A stretch of DNA of 64,000 bases from Neptuniibacter sp048548695 (GTDB lineage: Bacteria > Pseudomonadota > Gammaproteobacteria > Pseudomonadales > Balneatricaceae): assembly GCF_048548695.1 (NCBI RefSeq), contig NZ_JBLYIF010000005.1, one strand, 5' to 3'. Position numbers and translations under genes: made by a program. The notes beneath the pieces were generated by a model, which was not told the origin of the DNA, ran no database searches, and saw nothing but the letters and a program-made list of their open reading frames with translations. This document shows, in pieces, positions 43,332 through 50,525 of the stretch. Each line of letters begins with the position of its first letter. The stretch's first letter is position 1.

Positions 43332-44417
43332 TTAGAGGTCAGGCTGATAGGGTGCTGGATCTACAATCGGCGTACGGTTTAGCATGATATCTGCCAACAA
43401 CCGAGTCGATGCCGGAGCCAGGACCAAACCGTTGCGGAACTGCCCTGCATTGACGAAGAGGTTATCAAATGACGGCACGGCACCAATAAACGGGATACCC
43501 AGTGGCGAGCCGGGACGCAGCCCCGACCAGTGATGCTCCACCGGGTAATTCGCCAGTGCCGGAATAATCTCAAGTGCCGAGGCATGCAGCGCTTTTGCCG
43601 CGTCCTCAGTGGTACGTTTCACAAAGCCGATACGTTCCAAGGTACTACCCACCAACACCCGGCCATCATTACGCGGGATCACATAACGCTCACCACGCAA
43701 GACTACCCGGTCAACAACCCCCGGCTCTGCTTTAAACAGCATCATCTGACCATGCACCGGCTCAACGGGTAACGTTAAACCCAGTTGCTCCAATAACTGA
43801 CCACTCCAGGCACCCGCTGCAACCACGTATTGATCTGCACGCAACACCCCGCCCGGCGTACGAATACCGGTAATCTGTTGCCCATCGGTATCAAAACCCG
43901 CGATCTGATGATGCTCCAGCAGAGTGACCCGTTCATTCAATACCAGGCTTTGACGCAGTGACTGACCCAAGCGGGGGTTTCTGACACTGCAGACTTCCGG
44001 CATCCAGAGGGCTCTGTCGATACCGGGAGCAAGGTGTGGTTCGGTTTTATAAAGAAAATCAGCATCGACCTGTCGCAGCGGCCGATGAAACGCCTCAGCC
44101 CAGGCCAAGGCATCCGCCTGATCCTGCACATCCACCATCAGCATACCCTTCTGGCGCAGCTCAGGATCTATGCCAGTTTCCTGGGCCAGTTCAGCTGCCA
44201 AATGGATATAACTGCTTTGCGACCAGGTGGCCAATTGCGTCACCGCAGAGGGATAACGCCAAGGATAGAGGGGAGAAACAATACCGCCACCGGCCCAGGT
44301 CGCTTCCCGGGCGCAGGCGTTTTGATCAACCAAAGTAACGTTGGCGCCGGATGCGGCAAGTTCGCGGGCGGTGAGCATGCCAATCACGCCACCGCCGATA
44401 ATTAAAATCTGTGACAT
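43332..44417 (-). CDS. thiO: Glycine oxidase ThiO
   Basis: FAD-dependent oxidase that makes the iminoglycine used in thiazole synthesis for thiamine. The 361-residue product starts with the FAD Rossmann motif IIGGGVIGMLTARELAASG, has EATWAGGGIVSPLYPWRYP and, near the C-terminus, SGLRPGSPLGIPFIGAV and GQFRNGLVLAPAS. The assignment to ThiO rather than another D-amino acid oxidase rests on these motifs and size. Functionally related to thiE at 8.7 kb. It sits downstream of the minor pilin operon. Confidence 0.9.
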   Translation of the reverse strand: MSQILIIGGGVIGMLTARELAASGANVTLVDQNACAREATWAGGGIVSPLYPWRYPSAVTQLATWSQSSYIHLAAELAQETGIDPELRQKGMLMVDVQDQADALAWAEAFHRPLRQVDADFLYKTEPHLAPGIDRALWMPEVCSVRNPRLGQSLRQSLVLNERVTLLEHHQIAGFDTDGQQITGIRTPGGVLRADQYVVAAGAWSGQLLEQLGLTLPVEPVHGQMMLFKAEPGVVDRVVLRGERYVIPRNDGRVLVGSTLERIGFVKRTTEDAAKALHASALEIIPALANYPVEHHWSGLRPGSPLGIPFIGAVPSFDNLFVNAGQFRNGLVLAPASTRLLADIMLNRTPIVDPAPYQPDL

Positions 44418-44435
44418 GTGATTAAATTTTACACA

Positions 44436-46529
44436 CTACGGTCGCTCAAGCGTGAACGTCAACCCTGTTGAGCCCGGGGCCTGTGAGTTGTATACACCAT
44501 TCGAAGTAATACCATCACCATCGCCTACGACAAACGCGCTGCCTGCGACCGTCAGATCATAAGTACCAACATTAGGCACTTCACAACTGAAGCTGATCTG
44601 GGTACCTGTATTCAGCCCATAGCTACAGCCAAAACCCGAAGGACTCACCGTCAGATACACATCGGCACTGGCATCAAAACCAAAGTCAATCGAGCTAAAG
44701 TTCATCGGGTTATTACCCGAATAGTCTTTTTCGATTACACCGGAAATGTAACAGGTTAAGCCGCAGATATTAACATTGACCGCCAGACTGCCGGAGACCA
44801 CTCCAGGGCTTGGGACAATCTTATTATCACTGCCCTTATAAGCACTCGGATTAGCATATTCGTTACCTAGCAGGCCAGTATTATCTGTACGCATGTAAGC
44901 AGTGACTGAAGTTGATGCAGCTGTTGCAGTCTCACCAACCACCAAACCTCGACTGAAGGAACCATAATAGTCCGTCACAGGGTCATCCACTAGGTCGATA
45001 ACTTCGCTGGTGACAGACGCAATGGACTCAGAAGCAGACTGCCAGGTACTCAACAATGTGGTATTCACCTCATTGAAGGGAATATATTGCAGCCATGCCT
45101 GACCCGATACAGAGGCAGCACTCAAACCAGACAAGTACGTCAAAAGCGCAGTATCGTGGCTGATATCATCCAAGTATAACGTACGGGATAGCGCCTGAGT
45201 TGAATCACCAGTAGCCGTCGTTATCTCTGGAGTGGGCGAAATCGTCGGGGCTGAAACGGCTGACCATACGGACAAACTGGCAACAGTATCGCGCAGTTCA
45301 TAGTGCACTCTATCTTTGATATAGGTGACATAACTGGCCAGGCTCGATGACGCGCCACTTGTGAGATAACTCTCTGGGAAGACATTGACCTCAAACGCCT
45401 TCCAGTCAGGCACCAGGCGATAGATACCATCGATACGCTTAAAACGGCAGGCTTCGACATAATCATCACCTGCGCTGTCGGCAATATCGCCGAGAATCAC
45501 TTCATCCCCAGAGATGGTATAAGTGTAATGAGCATGATCACCCAAGGTGCCAAAAGCACCAGAGGCAGAACTTGCCCCGGTCTTAAATGTGATTCCGGTG
45601 GTATTATTAACTGAGTCATGGTGTCCCGCACAGCAGCGGTCACAATACTCCGATTGGGTGCGACCACCGCTAAGTGATAGCGCTGTACCCGTGGCGGCTG
45701 ATACATAATCACCGTAGTGCTCTTCAAAACCTTCAGTTTCATTTTCAAAGGTACGGTAAGCCGGTGTTCGGATCAGCGCACTGCCTGCGGACATCTCACA
45801 AAAGCAGTTAACGGTGACGTAGTCTTCTTGAACCAGCTGAATCTCCGAAGTGTCGTAAGTGATGGTTTCAATTCTCACCACTGTACTTTCGTTTTTCGCT
45901 TCTACTTCAGGCAAGGGCTTGGTGGTTTCCTTGAACTTGCCATCCCCCACATCAACCGCAATAACATCCGGCGCTTCACCCGGGGTGTACTCCACGTCCG
46001 GTGTGCCACCACCAATGTTGGCAGCCCCTACATTCGCCAACACCGCAGAGCTATCGCTGATTGCGGCAATGATGCTTGATAGGGAAACGCTACCTGCCGT
46101 AGGCGTATCCCAACTGACGGTTACCGCAACCTCTTTAAAACGCTTATTAACGGCACCACTGGTAAAAGCGGTTACCGCTCCACCGGAGACAAAATAATCC
46201 ACCACATCCCAACTCACATCATAACTGAGTGAAGAGGTACCCGTAGACACCGTCACCGTCGCCGGAGCTGTATTGACAATATCAGTGAACGCGGTTTCAG
46301 CAGATGCGGAGGTAGCTTCCAGGCGCTCAAAGCCCCGAAGGTTTTCTATGGCGTCTTCCGCCAATGTCATGGCTATAGCACGACGTTCAGAATCGGAAAT
46401 TGTGTTTAATACCACCCCGGAAAGCTGAATGATGCCCAGTACCCCAATAACCGCAACCACCAAGGCGATCAACACTTCCAGCAGAGTAAAGCCACGTGAA
46501 AAGGCCGGTGACGCTTGCCGCATATCCAT
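44436..46529 (-). CDS. PilV-like type IV minor prepilin with very large C-terminal domain
   Basis: A 697-residue prepilin; ordinary PilV proteins are near 180. The prepilin signal is SRG|FTLLEVLIALVVAVIG (cleavage after glycine 13, Glu5 present). The rest is a long, secreted, strand-rich region with ten cysteines, including FCE (about 241), CDRCC followed by AGHH (about 295), and NICGLTC near the C-terminus. ATG 46527-46529 lies behind AAGGTGAAG; it overlaps no other start. It is the last gene of the fimT-pilW-pilX-pilV-like operon. No pilY1 is present in the cluster, so this enlarged pilin may serve as the pilus-tip component; that is inference. Confidence 0.82.
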   Translation of the reverse strand: MDMRQASPAFSRGFTLLEVLIALVVAVIGVLGIIQLSGVVLNTISDSERRAIAMTLAEDAIENLRGFERLEATSASAETAFTDIVNTAPATVTVSTGTSSLSYDVSWDVVDYFVSGGAVTAFTSGAVNKRFKEVAVTVSWDTPTAGSVSLSSIIAAISDSSAVLANVGAANIGGGTPDVEYTPGEAPDVIAVDVGDGKFKETTKPLPEVEAKNESTVVRIETITYDTSEIQLVQEDYVTVNCFCEMSAGSALIRTPAYRTFENETEGFEEHYGDYVSAATGTALSLSGGRTQSEYCDRCCAGHHDSVNNTTGITFKTGASSASGAFGTLGDHAHYTYTISGDEVILGDIADSAGDDYVEACRFKRIDGIYRLVPDWKAFEVNVFPESYLTSGASSSLASYVTYIKDRVHYELRDTVASLSVWSAVSAPTISPTPEITTATGDSTQALSRTLYLDDISHDTALLTYLSGLSAASVSGQAWLQYIPFNEVNTTLLSTWQSASESIASVTSEVIDLVDDPVTDYYGSFSRGLVVGETATAASTSVTAYMRTDNTGLLGNEYANPSAYKGSDNKIVPSPGVVSGSLAVNVNICGLTCYISGVIEKDYSGNNPMNFSSIDFGFDASADVYLTVSPSGFGCSYGLNTGTQISFSCEVPNVGTYDLTVAGSAFVVGDGDGITSNGVYNSQAPGSTGLTFTLERP

Positions 46530-46539
46530 AATCTTCACC

Positions 46540-47829
46540 TTAATCAAAGTCTGTCCAGCTACCGGCTCTACGACCTACGCCGTAGCGGATAGACCCCGCA
46601 TTATTTGACAGGCGCTCCAGAATATTCTGCGCATATACCAGAGTAAAACTACCGGTTGGCAGATTCACCTCACTGTTCACCAGAATCACGCCATACACTG
46701 TCGGGGAACCATTAATCGTAATATCGTTTGTTTCTACACCCACCGCAGTCGGGTCCGGGTAAACATCCGAAAACGCAAACATAATACCAAAGAAGGTACT
46801 GTTAGAGTTCATGGTCAAATCACCATGCACCACCAAAATAATTGGTTTTTCATAACTGGCTACTTGGGTGTTGGCCGGAATAGAACAGTCTCCGGTGATC
46901 CAGTACAACGGCAACTGCCCCGCTTTAGCGCCCCCCTCGTAGAAAGGGTCACCTGCAGCCGCCCCTAACGCCTGAAAATCAGCACAACTGATCAGGGTGG
47001 CAAACTCATCACGGAAAGACTGCCAGGGCGTGTCGTCACTGGCACCACAAGCGGTGGTGACACAGATACCAAAAACATTTTCAAATACATCGGGCACAGC
47101 AGATTCAGACGTCTCGACGATATCGAGACATTCGGAGGGGTCAGACACATCGCCCGCTTCACACAGAGTATTGTCCGCCTGCTGACAGCGGCAGTCATCA
47201 CACAGGACAAAACCATCTGCCTGCTCTACTTTGGTATCCGCCGCATTACCGCCCTGATACAAAAATTCATCCATGTTGCAGGTCTGCCAGGACGCCACAC
47301 CCACAGTGGTTGAAGTTTCAACCCATGCCGACACCGGTACTCCGGTGCCACCACCATTCGGGTTGCCAACAATGGAGAATGTGCCACCCGGCGGAAAATT
47401 ACCGTTACTCATCAACGGTGGCAGTTCGCCAAAATCGACAATCGGGAACCGACCATAGCCCTCTTTCACCGTCGCATTGCCGGTAATATCAAGCGATGCG
47501 CCACTGGCGGTAATGGTCAGAAGATCACTGGCAATATCTCCACGCACAGACACACTGGTACCATTATCCAGACCCACCACTGTCACGGTACCGTCAGCCC
47601 AGGAATCGCCCTGGTCCAAATACAACATGGAACCATAATCCAGACCGGCTTGCGCATGATGCAAAGCCTCTTTGGCCCGGTTTGCATTGGCAGAGGTTCT
47701 TGTTTCCAACAAGCTAACCTTTGCCAGATAGATGGTGGTAATAGTCACGATCGCCAACAACAGAACCGTAACCAATAAAGTTACAGCGCCTTGTTGCTTC
47801 TGTGGATAGGGTGTTGATTTTGTCTCCAT
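46540..47829 (-). CDS. PilX-like type IV minor prepilin, enlarged
   Basis: A 429-residue protein with the prepilin-type N-terminus QQG|AVTLLVTVLLLAIVTITTIYLAKV. After cleavage position 5 is leucine, not glutamate, as is common for GspK/PilX-type components at the pilus tip. The long C-terminal region is strand-rich (repeating N/T-rich stretches such as LTMNSNSTFFGIMFAFSD) and contains ten cysteines, including CDDCRC. ATG 47827-47829 is preferred over the GTG six codons upstream. Operon: 18 bases after pilW, 10 bases before the PilV-like gene. Confidence 0.8.
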   Translation of the reverse strand: METKSTPYPQKQQGAVTLLVTVLLLAIVTITTIYLAKVSLLETRTSANANRAKEALHHAQAGLDYGSMLYLDQGDSWADGTVTVVGLDNGTSVSVRGDIASDLLTITASGASLDITGNATVKEGYGRFPIVDFGELPPLMSNGNFPPGGTFSIVGNPNGGGTGVPVSAWVETSTTVGVASWQTCNMDEFLYQGGNAADTKVEQADGFVLCDDCRCQQADNTLCEAGDVSDPSECLDIVETSESAVPDVFENVFGICVTTACGASDDTPWQSFRDEFATLISCADFQALGAAAGDPFYEGGAKAGQLPLYWITGDCSIPANTQVASYEKPIILVVHGDLTMNSNSTFFGIMFAFSDVYPDPTAVGVETNDITINGSPTVYGVILVNSEVNLPTGSFTLVYAQNILERLSNNAGSIRYGVGRRAGSWTDFD

Positions 47830-47847
47830 AAAAATCGGGCCCTTCAC

Positions 47848-48492
47848 CTAGAGTTCATTTCTGACACGCACGGTATCTGTCAGCGTGCTGGTTATATTCG
47901 TATCTAATAATGACCGTGCCTGCAGCGTGATGGTGATGACTTTAAGCGTCGAGGCTGCGAAGGATGCTGCAGTATTCGGCGCTATGGCGAACGACACTCC
48001 AAGCATAGTTGAAGTTTTTTCATCATTCAGGCGCGACCAGCCACCTGGTATGGTGGTTGAGCAATTGGGCGTGGTTAAGGCTGAAGAGGTCAATAAGAAT
48101 GACTTAATATCATTTGCTTCCAACTTATACCCGATCAGCTCCTCTGCCGTAGAGCTTGCATCTCCATCGTAGTCATAACTCAACAAAATACAGTCACCTG
48201 CACCTGACACCACATTAAAAACGTTCAAAGCGGTGCTGCCGCTAATTGCAGATGCATGCGGATTACTGGCCGGATTGGTGCCGGCCCAATAACCAGCACG
48301 TCGGATATCTCGAATCATCATATCCATCATGACCCGCATATCCTGATTCAGACGTGCGGTTTTAATCGCTTGACCATGTATGCCCAAAGAAGATGTAAAC
48401 ATGGCAATTACCAGCCCCATCACAATGAAGGACAGGACCAGACCAATCATCAATTCAATCAGGGTAAGGCCTAACTGCTTTTTCCTTAGCAT
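47848..48492 (-). CDS. pilW: PilW-like type IV minor prepilin
   Basis: A 214-residue prepilin with KKQLG|LTLIELMIGLVLSFIVMGL (Glu5 present) and the amphipathic helix continuing through SSLGIHGQAIKTARLNQDMRVMMDMMIRDIRRAGYW, the latter typical of PilW. Two cysteines (GDCILL; TPNCST). The start overlaps the fimT-like stop by seven bases, so the genes are coupled. Confidence 0.85.
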   Translation of the reverse strand: MLRKKQLGLTLIELMIGLVLSFIVMGLVIAMFTSSLGIHGQAIKTARLNQDMRVMMDMMIRDIRRAGYWAGTNPASNPHASAISGSTALNVFNVVSGAGDCILLSYDYDGDASSTAEELIGYKLEANDIKSFLLTSSALTTPNCSTTIPGGWSRLNDEKTSTMLGVSFAIAPNTAASFAASTLKVITITLQARSLLDTNITSTLTDTVRVRNEL

Positions 48493-49022
48493 TCGTCATA
48501 CCCCCAAGAACTGCCTTTGGTAGCACATATCTTTGCCCGACCCAGTCGGCTTAGAACCACATCAAGCGTCATCCCGCCAGCGTCAGACGAGAAATAGACT
48601 GTACCAATAGGGTTCATCGTGCCACGAACGGGGTCAAAGGTGATGGTCGAGCCAGCCGCCAGCGACGCCGTCATAGATACACCGGGAAAACGCTCATCCT
48701 TAACAACATATTGTACAGTATTAATGGTACAACCCGCCGCCGAAGCACCACCGCAGATACAGCTTGCCGCTGCAGTATCATCAATACCATAACACCATTC
48801 GGTCGGGTCCATGACCAGATAAACCGGCTGATTCTGTTTAATTGACTCAGCCCGGGCATACTGAACATCGGACAGGAAAGCCTGAGCAGCACCTGATACA
48901 CGCTGGTTATCTATCGACTGAAAAAGGCTGGGCATGCCAACGGCAATCACAATCAGCAGTACCACAACCGTGATAATCAGTTCAATAAAGGTAAACCCAG
49001 ACTGGTATTTCCTTACACGCAT
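48486..49022 (-). CDS. FimT/FimU (GspH-like) type IV minor prepilin
   Basis: A 178-residue prepilin with YQSG|FTFIELIITVVVLLIVIAVGMPSLF and the GspH/FimT-type helix NQRVSGAAQAFLSDVQYARAESIKQNQPV. C-terminal region holds a strand-rich domain ending SWGYDEC, with cysteines that could form disulfides. ATG 49020-49022 is placed five bases after GGGAG. First gene of the minor pilin operon; divergent from pilE. Confidence 0.88.
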   Translation of the reverse strand: MRVRKYQSGFTFIELIITVVVLLIVIAVGMPSLFQSIDNQRVSGAAQAFLSDVQYARAESIKQNQPVYLVMDPTEWCYGIDDTAAASCICGGASAAGCTINTVQYVVKDERFPGVSMTASLAAGSTITFDPVRGTMNPIGTVYFSSDAGGMTLDVVLSRLGRAKICATKGSSWGYDEC

Positions 49023-49154
49023 GCACGCTCCCATGACAGAACTTAATCCCTACATCATGTATCGGGTGAAACGACAAAAGCTAAAGTCATCTAGACTTGA
49101 TTACGAAGTTCTTTGATACTTAGGCAAACTAAAGATAGCAGTGGCGACAATAAA

Positions 49155-49568
49155 ATGAAACGGACAAACTCGGGTTTCAGCTTGATAGAACTGATGATTG
49201 TAGTAGCTGTAATAGGTATTTTAGCCGCTATAGCCTACCCTGCTTACAGGGATTATGTATTGGAAGCACGCCGGGCCGATGCTCAGGCTGTGTTGCTAGA
49301 TGCGCAACTGCTCCAGGAACGCTATCGCGGCTATAACAATACCTATGCACTGACCTCTGCGGCCTTGGCGACTGCCGGTTTAGGCATGGTAACTGACAAT
49401 GAGTACTACAATTTCACCACCGCCGGTTCAACCAGTACCTTCACCGTTACCGCAACGGTAAAGGCTGGCAGCACTCAAATTGAAGATCAAGAAGGCGGCG
49501 TAACATGTTCGCCCATGACGATAAATCAGTCCAGCACCGTTACTCCGCCGGGCTGCTGGAAGAACTAG
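49155..49568 (+). CDS. pilE: PilE-type minor pilin
   Basis: A 137-residue type IVa prepilin: TNSG|FSLIELMIVVAVIGILAAIAYPAY (Glu5 present), a long amphipathic helix, and a C-terminal disulfide loop between C123 and C134 (CSPMTINQSSTVTPPGC). Length and sequence fit PilE-like minor pilins of the fimU-pilVWXY1E cluster rather than the major pilin. It is transcribed away from the other minor pilin genes and its last 29 bases overlap the convergent fkpB. The start follows a poor ribosome binding site. Confidence 0.88.
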   Translation: MKRTNSGFSLIELMIVVAVIGILAAIAYPAYRDYVLEARRADAQAVLLDAQLLQERYRGYNNTYALTSAALATAGLGMVTDNEYYNFTTAGSTSTFTVTATVKAGSTQIEDQEGGVTCSPMTINQSSTVTPPGCWKN

Positions 49569-49998
49569 CATCCGCCACGCTGATTATCTCGACATCAAAC
49601 TGCAGGCTCTTGCCTGCCAGCGGATGGTTGAAGTCGACGGCAACTTTATCTTCGCCGATAGACGTAATAATACCCGGCAGCTCCCCGCTGGCCGGGTCAC
49701 TGAATGACACTACCAGTCCTTCTTCAATTTCCATATCGGCAAACTGACTGCGCGGGATACGGTGAATATTGCTGGGGTTAGGCATGCCAAAACCGTTTTC
49801 CGGCAGGATTTTCAGGCTATGCTCAGTACCCTCTTCCAGGCCAAACAGTGCTTTTTCAAACCCTTCCAGCATATTGCCATCACCGATAGTGAAAGTAGCC
49901 GGCGTCGCGCCAAAATTAGAATCAACAAGCTCTCCACCTTCGAGTTTGATGGAAAAAAACAGGGTAACGGTTTTACCTGGGCCTATCAGTTTGCTCAT
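49540..49998 (-). CDS. fkpB: FKBP-type peptidyl-prolyl isomerase (SlpA/FkpB)
   Basis: A 152-residue SlyD/SlpA-type proline isomerase and chaperone: VTLFFSIKLEGGELVDSNF, FTIGDGNMLEGFEKALFGLEEG, then the insert-in-flap domain (PENGFGMPNPSNIHRIPRSQF) and VDFNHPLAGKSLQFDVEI. The histidine-rich tail of SlyD is absent, which favours SlpA. Located downstream of lspA as in many gammaproteobacteria; four-base overlap with lspA. Confidence 0.93.
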   Translation of the reverse strand: MSKLIGPGKTVTLFFSIKLEGGELVDSNFGATPATFTIGDGNMLEGFEKALFGLEEGTEHSLKILPENGFGMPNPSNIHRIPRSQFADMEIEEGLVVSFSDPASGELPGIITSIGEDKVAVDFNHPLAGKSLQFDVEIISVADASSSSSPAE

Positions 49999-50525
49999 GA
50001 GGTTCTCTTCTCAGGCGAAGTACGACGCCGTTCCAGAAACAATGTATCAATAATTAACAAAATCGCCCCCAGAGTAATGGCACTATCCGCCAGGTTAAAC
50101 GCCGGGAAATACCAGCTCTGGTAATGCACTGAGATGAAGTCAACTACATAGCCCAGCATGACCCTATCGTAGAGATTGCCCAGCGCACCACCCAGAATCA
50201 GCGATAATCCAAGACCTAACCACCATAGCTGACGTTCAGTGCGTTTCAGCCAGATCACCAGTACCGCGCTAACAGCCAAGGCAATCAACACGAACAGCCA
50301 ACGCTGCCAGCCACCAGCGTCAGACAGAAAGCTGAAGGCCGCGCCATAGTTGTATAACAGCGTAAGATCGAAGACCGGCAATACCGGATGCGGATCACCA
50401 TAACTTAATAACGAAACGGCCAATTGCTTGGTCATATAATCCAGCCCAACCACCACGACCGCCAACCACAACCAACGCAAACAAGTGCCCGGTTTATGTG
50501 ATTTCCCTGCTGCCTCAGACATCAA
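49995..50525 (-). CDS. lspA: Lipoprotein signal peptidase (signal peptidase II)
   Basis: Aspartyl protease that removes signal peptides from lipidated prolipoproteins in the inner membrane. The 176-residue product has four hydrophobic segments, LDYMTKQLA near the first, and the two catalytic-aspartate regions GGALGNLYDRVMLGYVVDF and FNLADSAITLGA. Overlaps ileS by four bases at its start and fkpB at its end: the ribF-ileS-lspA-fkpB unit. Confidence 0.96.
   Translation of the reverse strand: MMSEAAGKSHKPGTCLRWLWLAVVVVGLDYMTKQLAVSLLSYGDPHPVLPVFDLTLLYNYGAAFSFLSDAGGWQRWLFVLIALAVSAVLVIWLKRTERQLWWLGLGLSLILGGALGNLYDRVMLGYVVDFISVHYQSWYFPAFNLADSAITLGAILLIIDTLFLERRRTSPEKRTS

Noticed and set aside
45625..45650. 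CDRCC in the PilV-like pilin as a c-type heme site
   Set aside because: The heme motif needs CxxCH; here the residue after CxxC is cysteine, and the histidines come three to four residues later.
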